Assembly: GCA_026399435.1 (NCBI GenBank)
Contig: JAPLQX010000053.1
Span: forward strand, 1-33,776
Direction of reading: 5' to 3'
Source of the DNA: Rhodocyclales bacterium
GTDB taxonomy: Bacteria > Pseudomonadota > Gammaproteobacteria > Burkholderiales > Rhodocyclaceae
DNA: 33,776 nt
Shown here: piece by piece, positions 1-7,649 of the stretch
Layout: each line of letters begins with the position of its first letter
Position numbering within the stretch: the stretch's first letter is position 1
The notes under the pieces: model-generated
Told to the model about the DNA's origin: nothing
Seen by the model: the letters and a program-made list of their open reading frames with translations, nothing else
Databases searched by the model: none
Made by a program: the position numbers and the translations under genes

Positions 1-213
1 CACATAGGGCACGCCGTCGACCACGACTACCGAGGCCGGATTCGAACGTTCGCCGCCGACCCGCGGCCCGCCCTTGGTGCCGAGCAGGATCAGCCGGGTG
101 CCCTTGGCCTGCGGCACGGCGGCCTGACCGAAGGCGCGCGACAAAGGCAGGGCCGCAACCGACGCGGCGGCGAACTGCAGGAAACGTCTGCGGCGAGTGA
201 CATCGGGTTCCAT
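1..213 (-). CDS. MBL-fold metallo-hydrolase with Tat signal (3' part missing)
   Basis: Only the first 71 codons are in the window; the gene runs off base 1. The N-terminus has a twin-arginine signal (TRRRRFLQFAAASVAAL), predicting export as a folded, probably metal-bound protein. The mature part begins GTRLILLGTKGGPRVGGERS followed by a VVVVDGVPYV strand, which is the opening of periplasmic metallo-beta-lactamase-fold hydrolases. The zinc HxHxDH motif would lie beyond the edge. The start at 213 is supported by a GGAGGAG ribosome site just upstream. It is the last visible gene of the operon that starts at 2694, 47 bp after the aldolase gene. Substrate unknown; the family call is moderately sure. 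Confidence 0.65.
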   Translation of the reverse strand, partial: MEPDVTRRRRFLQFAAASVAALPLSRAFGQAAVPQAKGTRLILLGTKGGPRVGGERSNPASVVVVDGVPYV

Positions 214-260
214 GGCTGCTCCTCCGTGGGTGGGTGGTTGGGGCCGCTCTGCCGGCGGCA

Positions 261-944
261 TCAGTCGATGTATTTCAAACCGGCCTTGGCCAGCGGTTCG
301 CGCATGCTGTACATGTCGAGGCCGAGCACGCCGGCGCCAAGCTTCTCGCGCTTGGCGCCCTCGTTGGCCTCGCGCTTCGCGGCGGCATCGAGCGTCGCCG
401 CGGCCATCGCGCGCGGCACGCAAACCACGCCGTCGTCGTCGGCGACGATGACGTCGCCCGGGGTGACCAGAGCGCCGGCGCAGACCACCGGAATGTTCAC
501 CGAGCCGAGCGTGGCCTTGATCGTTCCCTTGGCGCTGATGCACTTGCTCCAGACCGGGAAGCCCATTTCGGTCAGCGTCTTCACGTCGCGCACGCCGGCG
601 TCGATGACCAGGGCGCGGGCGCCGCGGGACTGAAACGACGTGGCCAGCAGGTCGCCGAAGTAGCCGTCGGTGCATGCGGCGCTGATCGCCGCGACGACGA
701 TGTCGCCCGGCCGGATCTGCTCGGCGACGACATGCATCATCCAGTTGTCGCCCGGATGCAGCAGCACGGTGACCGCGGTGCCCGACACTTGCGCGCCGGC
801 GTAGATCGGCCGTATGTAGGGCTGCATCAGGCCGACGCGGCCCATGGCTTCATGCACCGTCGCGCTGCCGAAGCGCGCGAGGCCGTCGGCGACGCTGGCC
901 TCGGTGCGCTGGATGTTGCGATAGACGACGCCCAGTTCGTACAT
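261..944 (-). CDS. ligK: RraA/HMG-aldolase family protein, LigK-type CHA aldolase
   Basis: A 227-residue protein of the RraA-like class II pyruvate aldolase family. LigK/GalC/ProA enzymes split 4-carboxy-4-hydroxy-2-oxoadipate into pyruvate and oxaloacetate, and also decarboxylate oxaloacetate, in the cytoplasm with a divalent metal. Visible family signatures are the GD(LL) segment near residues 97-100 and the [10 protein letters not shown] block at 111-120, whose Arg-Asp pair corresponds to substrate- and metal-binding residues. Length matches the family. The start lies 1 nt after the stop of the LigJ-type gene, with an AGGGGAAG ribosome site inside that gene's end, so the two are translationally coupled. 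Pairing with a LigJ homologue, the preceding pathway step, supports LigK. The real substrate may differ, since no ring-cleavage dioxygenase is in view. Confidence 0.8.
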   Translation of the reverse strand: MYELGVVYRNIQRTEASVADGLARFGSATVHEAMGRVGLMQPYIRPIYAGAQVSGTAVTVLLHPGDNWMMHVVAEQIRPGDIVVAAISAACTDGYFGDLLATSFQSRGARALVIDAGVRDVKTLTEMGFPVWSKCISAKGTIKATLGSVNIPVVCAGALVTPGDVIVADDDGVVCVPRAMAAATLDAAAKREANEGAKREKLGAGVLGLDMYSMREPLAKAGLKYID

Positions 945-945
945 G

Positions 946-1974
946 TCACTTCCCCTTTTTCTTCAGCGCGGCGTCGAGCCGCGGATAGACGCGCCGCGCG
1001 TTGCCTTCGTACACCTGGTAGCGGTCCTCCGCCGAGAGATTCAGCGTGGCCTCGATGTAGCGCTTGGTGTCATCGAAATTGAAGCCGGTCTCGGGATCGA
1101 TGCCCTTGACGGCGCCGATCATCTCGGAGGCGAACAGGATGTTCTCCACCGGGATCACTTTCGTCAGCAGGTCGATGCCCGGCTGGTGATAGACGCAGGT
1201 GTCGAAGAAGACGTTGTTGAGGAGATGATCCTTCAGCAGCGGTTTCTTCAGTTCCTGCGCCAGGCCGCGGTAGCGGCCCCAGTGATAGGGTGCGGCGCCG
1301 CCGCCGTGCGGGATGACGAACTTCAGCGTCGGGAAATCCTTGAACAGGTCGCCCTGGAGCAGCTGCATGAAGGCCGTGGTGTCGGCGTTGATGTAGTGCG
1401 CGCCGGTGGTGTGGAAGCAGGCGTTGCAGGAGGTCGAGACATGGATCATCGCCGGGATGCCGTACTCGACCATCTTTTCGTAGATCGGGTACCAGTGGCG
1501 GTCGGTCAGCGGCGGCGAAGTCCAGTGGCCGCCCGAAGGATCGGGGTTGAGGTTGATGCCGACGAAGCCGTATTCCTTGACGCACTTTTCCAGTTCGGGA
1601 ATGCAGCTGCGCGGATCGACGCCGGGCGACTGCGGCAGCATCGCCGCGCCGATGAAGTTGTCGGGAAACAGCTGCGCCACGCGATGGCACAGCTCGTTGC
1701 AGATCGCAGCCCACGTGCTGCTGACATTGAAGTCGCCGATGTGGTGGGCCATGAAGCTGGCGCGTGGCGAGAAGATGGTGAGGTCGGAGCCGCGCTCAAT
1801 CATCTTCTTCAGCTGGTTGGTCGCTATCGTCTCGCGCAGTTCGTCGTCGCTGATCTTGAGTTCCGAAACCTTCTGCATCAGGGCCGGATCCTTGATGCCG
1901 GCGATCTGCCGGTTGCGCCAGTCCTCCAGCGCCTTGGGCGCCGTGGTGTAATGGCCGTGGATGTCGATGATCAT
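946..1974 (-). CDS. ligJ: 4-oxalomesaconate hydratase-like amidohydrolase (LigJ type)
   Basis: A 342-residue amidohydrolase-superfamily protein beginning [19 protein letters not shown], very like LigJ, which adds water to 4-oxalomesaconate to give 4-carboxy-4-hydroxy-2-oxoadipate, the substrate of LigK. With this start the zinc-ligand HxH is His6 and His8, and other conserved polar residues fall at His178 (AMIHVS), His223 (IPHGGG) and Glu284 (FASE), the positions I recall for LigJ. An in-frame ATG lies 8 codons upstream (1998). The internal ATG is preferred because AGGAG lies 8 bases before it and the length then fits LigJ. It sits 30 bp behind the binding-protein gene and 1 nt before ligK. 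No ligAB or ligC is visible, so the source of its substrate is open. Confidence 0.85.
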   Translation of the reverse strand: MIIDIHGHYTTAPKALEDWRNRQIAGIKDPALMQKVSELKISDDELRETIATNQLKKMIERGSDLTIFSPRASFMAHHIGDFNVSSTWAAICNELCHRVAQLFPDNFIGAAMLPQSPGVDPRSCIPELEKCVKEYGFVGINLNPDPSGGHWTSPPLTDRHWYPIYEKMVEYGIPAMIHVSTSCNACFHTTGAHYINADTTAFMQLLQGDLFKDFPTLKFVIPHGGGAAPYHWGRYRGLAQELKKPLLKDHLLNNVFFDTCVYHQPGIDLLTKVIPVENILFASEMIGAVKGIDPETGFNFDDTKRYIEATLNLSAEDRYQVYEGNARRVYPRLDAALKKKGK

Positions 1975-2004
1975 TGCTGGGCTCCTGGGGTTCTGCATTG
2001 TGTT

Positions 2005-2694
2005 TTAAGCCGGCTCCATGCCGTGGCGCCGCTTGGTTTCCGCCGCGGCGGGCGACCGCATGAAGGCGAGCAGTGCGCGCACGGCCGCGGGCTGGCTTGA
2101 GGCGGCGCACAGGCCGGCCGTGAAGGTGCTGACGATCTCGCAGCCGGGCGGCATGGTGCCGAGCACGTCTATGCCGGGCTGGCTCGCCATTTCGCTGAAC
2201 TGCTGGAAGCCGAGTTCGACTTCGAACTGGGCGACCAGCCGGCCCACCGGTACGCCCGGTGGCGCCTGCACGACGCGGTCGCGGACGCTGTCGGCGATGC
2301 CCCAGCGCTCGAACAGCTTCAGCAGCGCCGTGCCGCTCGGCCCGGTGGAATAGCCCAGCGTCCTCGCTGAGAGCACTGCGCGCCGCAGCGCATCTTCCGA
2401 GCCGACGTCCGGCCCTGGCGCACCCGCGCGCACCGCGATCGCGACAGGCGAGCGCACCAGGTCGGCCTTGCTGTCGCCGACCACGCGCCCGGTCGCGATC
2501 AGCTTGTCGATCGCATCGGCGGCCAGCACCACCAGATCGAAGGCCTCGCCGGCCTGCACCCGTTTGGCCGCATCGACGCCCCCCACGGATTCGAAGGCAA
2601 CGTCGGTGCCGCTCAGCGCTCGATATGCGTCGGCCAGTTCGGCCAGCACCAAGCGCGTCGCCATCGAAGAGATGCCCATGATCCGCTTGTCCAT
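2005..2694 (-). CDS. ModA-like type 2 periplasmic-binding-fold protein without signal peptide
   Basis: A 229-residue protein resembling the substrate-binding proteins of the molybdate (ModA) kind: ISSMATRLVLAELADAY at the N-terminus, AFDLVVLAADAIDKL, STGPSGTALLKLFERWG and a C-terminal AVRALLAFMRSPAA helix. No signal peptide or lipobox is seen, and no ABC permease or ATPase is nearby, so it probably acts in the cytoplasm as a sensor, chaperone or enzyme. It is the first gene of the operon with ligJ and ligK. A predicted -10 (CAGAAT) ends only 6 nt before the ATG, leaving no room for a ribosome site; translation may be leaderless, or start at Met6 or Met11. In 4-oxalomesaconate pathways a tautomerase is expected at this step. 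That role here is speculation. Confidence 0.7.
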   Translation of the reverse strand: MDKRIMGISSMATRLVLAELADAYRALSGTDVAFESVGGVDAAKRVQAGEAFDLVVLAADAIDKLIATGRVVGDSKADLVRSPVAIAVRAGAPGPDVGSEDALRRAVLSARTLGYSTGPSGTALLKLFERWGIADSVRDRVVQAPPGVPVGRLVAQFEVELGFQQFSEMASQPGIDVLGTMPPGCEIVSTFTAGLCAASSQPAAVRALLAFMRSPAAAETKRRHGMEPA

Positions 2695-2700
2695 GACGGC

Positions 2701-2768
2701 ATTCTGACAATTTCCCCCGGGCGGACCAAGCCGCCGCGCGCACTACTAGCTATCGCGTTTTGTTATGG
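2701..2768 (-). promoter_or_regulatory. Promoter and putative LysR operator of the ligJ/ligK operon (site A)
   Basis: Read on the minus strand, a 27-bp box (CCATAACAAA ... GATAGCTAGTAGT, 2742-2768) is followed by 12 bp, a -35-like TTGGTC (2729-2724), a 17-bp spacer and a -10-like CAGAAT (2706-2701). Boxes and spacings match sites B (3697-3764) and C (11934-12001). The upstream location relative to -35 is typical for a LysR activator. The distal part of the box lies inside the lysR coding end: the bases spell its last seven residues AITKRDS and the stop codon. Confidence 0.7.
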
Positions 2769-3681
2769 CACTGCCATCTTCGATGCTGGCCGCCAGCAGG
2801 TCCTGCAGCAGGCGCATCGCCCGTCGCCCGAGCGGCGTGACCGGCTTGTGCGCCGACACGGCAAGGAACAGCGTGCTGGTCAGGCTCGGTTTGACCAGGG
2901 GCCGCAGGCTGAAGGCCTCGGGCCGGCCGGAGGCGGCCAGCGCGGTCTGGCTCAGCACGGCATAGCCGTGGCCGGCCGCCACCAGGTCGAGAATCGATTG
3001 GACACTGGAAACTTCGAGCGTTACGTTGAGCTTGAGATCGAGGAAGGCGGCCTGCGTCTCCAGCAGCTTGCGCATGGCGTGGGTGCGCTCGGGCAGGATC
3101 AGCGGGTAGTTCACCAGTTCGGCCAGCGGCAGCGGCGACACCTTGCCCGGCTTGCCGGCTTTACCCTTGGCCGGGCCGACCAGGCCGAGCACCTCGTCCA
3201 GTACCGGCGTCACCTCGATCGCCGGATTCGGCTCGGGGTTGTGGATCAGGCCGAGATCGACGCGGCCGGTGGCGATCCATTCCGTCAGGTGGGTCGATAG
3301 GCCCTCGACGATGGCCAGTCGCGCCTTGGGCAGGTTGCGGCGGAAATCCTCGACCAGCGGCAGCGTCAGGCGCCGCCCGATACTCGGCGGGAGGCCGATG
3401 ACGATGCGCCCGGAGGGTTCGTCGCGGGTGGCGTCGATATCCTCGGTGGCGCGCGCGACCAGCTGCAGGATGCCGACGCTGTGATCGAACAGCCGCTTGC
3501 CGGCCTCGGTCAGCACCACGCCGCGGCCGTTGCGCGTCAGCAGATTGGCGTGCAGGTCGGTCTCGAGCAGGCGCACCTGCCGCGACAGCGCCGGCTGGGC
3601 GATGTTGAGGACCAGCGCCGCCTTGCTGAAACTGCCGAGCTCGGCCACGCTGACGAAGTATTCGAGTTGCTTGAGGTTCAT
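2746..3681 (-). CDS. LysR-family transcriptional regulator
   Basis: A 311-residue LysR-type regulator. The N-terminus MNLKQLEYFVSVAELGSFSK, followed by AQPALSRQVRLLE, is the winged helix-turn-helix; residues from about 90 onward form the effector-binding domain (RIVIGLPPSIGR, then VDLGLIHNPEPN). It is most like the CatM/BenM/NAC-type aromatic-acid regulators, but the effector cannot be read from sequence. The ORF is open to 3807; the ATG at 3681 is chosen because the family consensus starts there. It is divergent from the TRAP genes, and a putative operator sits 16 bp upstream of its start, suggesting autoregulation. The same box occurs at its 3' end and before iorA, so it is the natural candidate regulator of all three operons. 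Confidence 0.92.
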   Translation of the reverse strand: MNLKQLEYFVSVAELGSFSKAALVLNIAQPALSRQVRLLETDLHANLLTRNGRGVVLTEAGKRLFDHSVGILQLVARATEDIDATRDEPSGRIVIGLPPSIGRRLTLPLVEDFRRNLPKARLAIVEGLSTHLTEWIATGRVDLGLIHNPEPNPAIEVTPVLDEVLGLVGPAKGKAGKPGKVSPLPLAELVNYPLILPERTHAMRKLLETQAAFLDLKLNVTLEVSSVQSILDLVAAGHGYAVLSQTALAASGRPEAFSLRPLVKPSLTSTLFLAVSAHKPVTPLGRRAMRLLQDLLAASIEDGSAITKRDS

Positions 3682-3696
3682 GCGGGGCGGGGGCTG

Positions 3697-3764
3697 CCAT
3701 AACAAAATGAGATAGCTAATAGTACCCACATTGCCTTTGCCACGTCTGTTCATGCTGACATAAT
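3697..3764 (+). promoter_or_regulatory. TRAP operon promoter and putative LysR operator (site B)
   Basis: The box at 3697-3723 (CCATAACAAA ... GATAGCTAATAGT) matches site A at 24 of 27 positions. It is followed by exactly 12 bp, a -35-like TTTGCC (3736-3741), 17 bp and a -10 CATAAT (3759-3764). The TRAP start codon lies 24 bp further, after a GGAGGCGAC ribosome site. The box lies in the divergent lysR/TRAP interval, so it could serve both activation and autoregulation. Sequence outside the boxes differs from sites A and C, which makes the conserved core more convincing. Confidence 0.7.
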
Positions 3765-3788
3765 GGTCGCTCTCATCGGAGGCGACGC

Positions 3789-4328
3789 ATGCAGGAACCG
3801 AAACCACCCACCCCGTTTGCGCTCAAGGACAGCTTCGGTCCCGGGGGCAAACTTCTGCTCGCCGTGGCCCGGCTGATGGCAATCATCGGCGGGCTGGTGT
3901 TCGTTGGCCTGGTGATCATGTCGGTCATTTCGATCGTCGGCCGCAAGACGGTCGGCTTCGTTGTCCCCGGCGACGTCGAAGTGCTGCAAATGATGGCGGC
4001 ATGCGCGTCCGCCTCCTTCTTTCCTTATTGCCACCTGATCCACGGCGACGTCAAGGTGGACTTCTTCACCCACAACCTGCCGCAGAAGACTTTGTGGATC
4101 ATGGACGCCATCGGCTCGCTGCTGATCGGCCTCGTCGGCGCACTGATCGCCTGGCGCGCGTGGGCGGGCGCGATGATGGTCATGGATAGCGGTGAAACCT
4201 CGATGATCCTGCAATGGCCGGTGTGGATCCCGCAGGCGCTGATGGTGCCCGGCTTCGTGATGCTCGCCATCGCAGGCGCCTACATGTGCGTGCATCAGTT
4301 ACGCATGGCGGGAAGGGGGCAGCCATGA
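3789..4328 (+). CDS. TRAP transporter small membrane subunit (DctQ family)
   Basis: A 179-residue inner-membrane protein with four hydrophobic segments (about residues 20-50, 60-82, 98-122 and 140-165), the DctQ topology. Signature pieces include VISIVGRKTVGFVVPGDVEV and a HGDVKVDFF loop. DctQ pairs with the large DctM subunit to form the sodium-driven carrier that takes ligand from the DctP binding protein. The start follows GGAGGCGAC and the putative LysR-controlled promoter. Its stop overlaps the start of the large subunit (ATGA), so the pair is translationally coupled. The ligand is unknown; the close likeness to the system at 23486-26457 suggests a related aromatic or alicyclic acid. Confidence 0.92.
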   Translation: MQEPKPPTPFALKDSFGPGGKLLLAVARLMAIIGGLVFVGLVIMSVISIVGRKTVGFVVPGDVEVLQMMAACASASFFPYCHLIHGDVKVDFFTHNLPQKTLWIMDAIGSLLIGLVGALIAWRAWAGAMMVMDSGETSMILQWPVWIPQALMVPGFVMLAIAGAYMCVHQLRMAGRGQP

Positions 4329-5653
4329 GCGGCACCGCGATCGGCTTCATCATGTTCGGCATCCTGATGGCGCTGCTGGTGGTGCGGATTCCGATCGGCA
4401 TCGCGATGTTCATGGTGGGCGCCGGCGGCTATGTGTATCTGGTCGGCGACACCCTGCCGCTGCTCAACTCGCTGAAGAACCTGGCCTACGCCCGGCTTTC
4501 CAATTACGACCTGGTGGTGATTCCGCTGTTCCTGCTGATGGGCCAGTTCGCCACCCACGGCGGCCTGTCGAGGGCGCTGTTCCGCTTCGTCTCGGCCTTT
4601 CTCGGTCACTTCAAGGGGGGCGTCGCGATCGCCTCGATCGGCGCCTGCGCCGGCTTCGGTGCGATCTGCGGCTCCTCGCTGGCCACCGCGGCGACCATGG
4701 GCCAGGTGGCGCTGCCCGAGCTACGCCGCTACGGCTATTCCGGCGCGCTGTCCACCGGGGCGCTGGCCGCCGGCGGCACGCTGGGCATCATGATCCCGCC
4801 CTCGGTGCCGCTGGTGATCTACGCCATCCTGACCCAGGAATCGATCGGCAAGCTGTTCATGGCCGCCATTCTGCCGGGCATCATCGCCATGCTGGGCTAC
4901 ATGCTGGTGATACGCATCATCGTGACGCTGAACCCTGCCGCCGGTCCGGCCGGCCCGGCGACGAGCTGGGCGGAAAAGCTCAAGAGCTTCATCACCGTGC
5001 TGCCGGTGCTGCTGGTGTTCGTCGTGGTCATCGTCGGCATCTACGGCGGCTGGGCGAACCCGACCGAGGCCGCCGCGATTGGTGCCGCTGCCTGCGGCAT
5101 TCTTGCCGTCGTCACCGGCGGCATGCGCTGGGAAGGAGCGATGGAGAGCCTGGTCGGTACCGCCCAGGCCACGGCGATGATCTTCCTCGTGCTGCTCGGC
5201 GCCGACATGCTCAACACCGCGCTGGCCCTGTCGCAGATGCCGGCAGAACTCGCCACCTGGGTCAAGAACAGCGGCTTCTCGCCGCTGCTGGTGATGGTGA
5301 TGATCCTGGTTATCTACATCCTGCTCGGCTGCGTCATGGATTCGCTGGCCATGATCCTGCTCACCATCCCGATCTTCTACCCGGTGGTGATGGGGCTCGA
5401 CTACTGGGGCATGTCGCAGGTCGACAAGTCCGTCTGGTTCGGCATCCTCGCCCTGATGGTGGTCGAGATCGGACTGGTGCACCCGCCGGTAGGCATGAAC
5501 GTGTATATCATCAACCGCCTGGCCAAGGACGTGCCGCTGGTGGAAACCTTCAAGGGCGTCATTCCCTTCCTGATCTCCGATTTCCTGCGCATTGGCTTGC
5601 TGCTGTTCTTCCCGATAATTTCGCTGTACCTGGTGCATACATTTAGACAATAG
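4325..5653 (+). CDS. TRAP transporter large membrane subunit (DctM family)
   Basis: A 442-residue integral membrane protein with about 12 hydrophobic segments, the transport channel of a TRAP system. Recognisable DctM blocks are ALFRFVSAFLGHFKGGVAIA, GFGAICGSSLATAATMGQVA, TLGIMIPPSVPLVIYAI, WANPTEAAAIGA and LGCVMDSLAMILLTIPIFYP. The ORF is open from 4214, but the ATG at 4325 overlaps the small-subunit stop as ATGA and begins the conserved helix MSGTAIGFIMFGIL. It is followed after 23 bp by the binding-protein gene. The protein is strikingly similar along its length to the one at 24572-25909. Confidence 0.95.
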   Translation: MSGTAIGFIMFGILMALLVVRIPIGIAMFMVGAGGYVYLVGDTLPLLNSLKNLAYARLSNYDLVVIPLFLLMGQFATHGGLSRALFRFVSAFLGHFKGGVAIASIGACAGFGAICGSSLATAATMGQVALPELRRYGYSGALSTGALAAGGTLGIMIPPSVPLVIYAILTQESIGKLFMAAILPGIIAMLGYMLVIRIIVTLNPAAGPAGPATSWAEKLKSFITVLPVLLVFVVVIVGIYGGWANPTEAAAIGAAACGILAVVTGGMRWEGAMESLVGTAQATAMIFLVLLGADMLNTALALSQMPAELATWVKNSGFSPLLVMVMILVIYILLGCVMDSLAMILLTIPIFYPVVMGLDYWGMSQVDKSVWFGILALMVVEIGLVHPPVGMNVYIINRLAKDVPLVETFKGVIPFLISDFLRIGLLLFFPIISLYLVHTFRQ

Positions 5654-5676
5654 TTTTCCACGGAGGAGACCCACAA

Positions 5677-6717
5677 ATGAAAACCCGCACACTCGCCCGC
5701 CTCATCGCGGCCGCGGCCATGGCCGTCGGCAGCGGCAGCGTCCTCGCCCAGGAGGTGGTCACCCTCAAGGTGCATCACTTCCTGCCGCCCAGTTCGAACA
5801 CTCACGCCAACCTGGTCGGCCCCTGGTGCGACAAGATCGCCAAGGAGTCGAACAACAAGATGAAGTGCCAGATCTACCCGGCGATGCAGCTCGGCGGCAC
5901 GCCGCCGCAGCTCTTCGACCAGGCCCGTGACGGCGTCGCCGACATCGTGTGGACCCTGCCGACTTACCAGGCCGGCCGCTTCACCAAGTCGGAAGTCTTC
6001 GAATTGCCCTTCCTGACCAGGAACGCGACGAACTCCAGTCCGGCGCTGTGGGAATACGTGCAGAAAAACGCGCTCGACGAGTTCAAGGGCACCAAGCTGA
6101 TCTTCATGCACATGCATGATGGCGCTACCTTCCATTTTGGCAAGGTCGGTCCGAAGACCCTTGAAGAGCTCAAGGGACTCAAGGTTCGTGCTCCGAGCCG
6201 CCTCGGCTCCAAGATGATCGAGGCCCTGGGCATGATTCCGGTCCAGATGCCGGCGCCGCAGGTGTCAGAGGCCATCTCCAAGGGCGTGGTCGACGGTGCC
6301 AACATTCCATGGGAAGTGGTGACGACGTTCAAGCTGCAGGAGATCACCAAGTTCCACGTCGAGGTGCCGCGTGGCATGGCCAAGCCGGGCAATTCGATCT
6401 TCGTCTTCGCCATGAACCAGGCCAAGTACGACAGCCTGCCGGCGGACCTGAAGAAGGTCATCGACAACAACAGCGGCCTCGAAACCTCGAAGTGGGCCGG
6501 CCGGGTGTTCGACGGCCCCGAAGGCCCCGCGCGCAAGATCTCGCAGGACCGCGGCAACACCTTCATCACCATCACCCCGGCCGAGTATGAGCGCTGGAAG
6601 AAGGCCACCGACCAGGTCGACGACGCCTGGATGAAGGAGGCCGCCGCCAAGGGCGCCAACGGCAAGGCGCTCTACGACGAGGCCGTGGCGCTGCTGAAGA
6701 AGTACGACAAGCTGTAA
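5677..6717 (+). CDS. TRAP transporter substrate-binding protein (DctP family)
   Basis: A 346-residue periplasmic binding protein. Residues 1-24 form a Sec signal peptide (MKTRTLARLIAAAAMAV, cleavage likely after VLAQ or VLA). The mature protein has the DctP fold: VTLKVHHFLPPSSN, CQIYPAMQLGGTPPQLFDQA, DGVADIVWTLPTYQAGRF and the ligand-arginine region LKVRAPSRLGSKMIEALG. It captures an organic acid outside the inner membrane and hands it to the two membrane subunits encoded just upstream. A GGAGGAGAC ribosome site precedes the start. It shares the Cys pair (PWC ... KCQIYP) with the paralogue at 23486-24514, so both probably bind similar ligands. Confidence 0.94.
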   Translation: MKTRTLARLIAAAAMAVGSGSVLAQEVVTLKVHHFLPPSSNTHANLVGPWCDKIAKESNNKMKCQIYPAMQLGGTPPQLFDQARDGVADIVWTLPTYQAGRFTKSEVFELPFLTRNATNSSPALWEYVQKNALDEFKGTKLIFMHMHDGATFHFGKVGPKTLEELKGLKVRAPSRLGSKMIEALGMIPVQMPAPQVSEAISKGVVDGANIPWEVVTTFKLQEITKFHVEVPRGMAKPGNSIFVFAMNQAKYDSLPADLKKVIDNNSGLETSKWAGRVFDGPEGPARKISQDRGNTFITITPAEYERWKKATDQVDDAWMKEAAAKGANGKALYDEAVALLKKYDKL

Positions 6718-6739
6718 ACGGGATCGCCATCAACCCGAG

Positions 6740-6769
6740 GGCAGGCTCCACGCGGAGCCTGCCTTTTTT
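6740..6769 (+). terminator. Rho-independent terminator after the TRAP operon
   Basis: A perfect 10-bp stem (GGCAGGCTCC / GGAGCCTGCC) with a 4-base ACGC loop is followed by six T residues. It ends 18 bp before the alpha/beta hydrolase gene, so that gene is expressed either by read-through or from its own unrecognised promoter. Confidence 0.9.
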
Positions 6770-6787
6770 CATTTAGGGGGAAATTTC

Positions 6788-7630
6788 ATGACTGCAACCA
6801 CCATCGTTCTGGTCCACGGCGCCTGGCATGGCTCGTGGTGCTGGCAACCCGTGATTCCCGAACTGCTGCGCCACGGGTTCGCCCCCTTCACCGTCGACCT
6901 GCCCGCGCATGGGCTCGGTGCGCGCTTTCCCGAGGGCTACGGCAGCGACCCGCAACGCTTTGCCGGCGCGCCGTCGCCGCATGGCGGGATCACGCTCGAG
7001 CATTACACCAAGGCGGTGCTCGACGTGGTCGACGCCGCGGTCGCGGCCGGCTCGGGGCCGGTGTTGCTGGTCGGCCACAGCATGGCCGGCATCGCGCTGA
7101 CGGCGGCCGCCGAGCGTGCGCCGGAAAAGATCGCCAAGCTGGTGTATCTCGCCGCCTTCATGCCGATGCCCGGGGTGCCGATGATCGATTACGTGCGCTG
7201 CGCGGAAAACGCCGGGGAGGAAGTCGCCGGCCTGTTCGTTGCCCCGCCGCCGGTCATCGGCGCCATGCGCATCGACTACCGCAGCCAGGACCCGGCCTAT
7301 CGCGCGCGCATCCGCAGCGCTTTCTGCCATGACGTCCACGACGATGCTTTCGCCGCAATGGCGCATCTGCTGACGCCCGATGTGCCGGCTGTGCCGGTGG
7401 CCGCGCCGACCGTGGCGACCCGCAAGCGCTGGGGCCAAGTGCCGCGCGCCTACCTGCGCTGCAGCGAGGATCGCGCGGTGATGCCGGCCTTGCAGGATCG
7501 CTTCATCCGTGAGGCCGACGCCTTCACGCCGGGCAACCGCACCGAAGTGCTGACGCTTGCCGCCAGCCACTCGCCTTTCGTTTCGATGCCCGGGGAACTG
7601 GCGCAGGCCCTGGCGGACCTGGCCGGATGA
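6788..7630 (+). CDS. Alpha/beta-fold hydrolase (esterase-like)
   Basis: A 280-residue cytoplasmic alpha/beta hydrolase. The oxyanion-hole motif HGAWHG is at residues 10-15, the nucleophile elbow GHSMAG puts the catalytic serine at 98, and the C-terminal ASHSPF gives His261; Asp228 in the CSEDRAV segment is the probable acid. The pattern is that of the EstC/pyrethroid-hydrolase/methyl-ester esterase group, which hydrolyse carboxylic esters. An AGGGGG ribosome site lies 7 nt before the ATG. It is same-strand with the TRAP operon but separated by a strong terminator. It converges on the thioesterase gene, 19 bp away. A role in freeing an acid from an imported ester is possible but not shown. Confidence 0.88.
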   Translation: MTATTIVLVHGAWHGSWCWQPVIPELLRHGFAPFTVDLPAHGLGARFPEGYGSDPQRFAGAPSPHGGITLEHYTKAVLDVVDAAVAAGSGPVLLVGHSMAGIALTAAAERAPEKIAKLVYLAAFMPMPGVPMIDYVRCAENAGEEVAGLFVAPPPVIGAMRIDYRSQDPAYRARIRSAFCHDVHDDAFAAMAHLLTPDVPAVPVAAPTVATRKRWGQVPRAYLRCSEDRAVMPALQDRFIREADAFTPGNRTEVLTLAASHSPFVSMPGELAQALADLAG

Positions 7631-7649
7631 TTGTCAGCAGACCCGGCGA

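Noticed and set aside
234..1082. 282-residue plus-strand ORF, and others such as 943-2100 and 8171-9781
   Set aside because: They are antisense shadows of the minus-strand genes, rich in Arg, His and Ala, without family motifs or ribosome sites.
4721..5692. 323-residue minus-strand ORF over the DctM gene
   Set aside because: Low-complexity His/Gln/Asp translation opposite a clearly conserved membrane protein.
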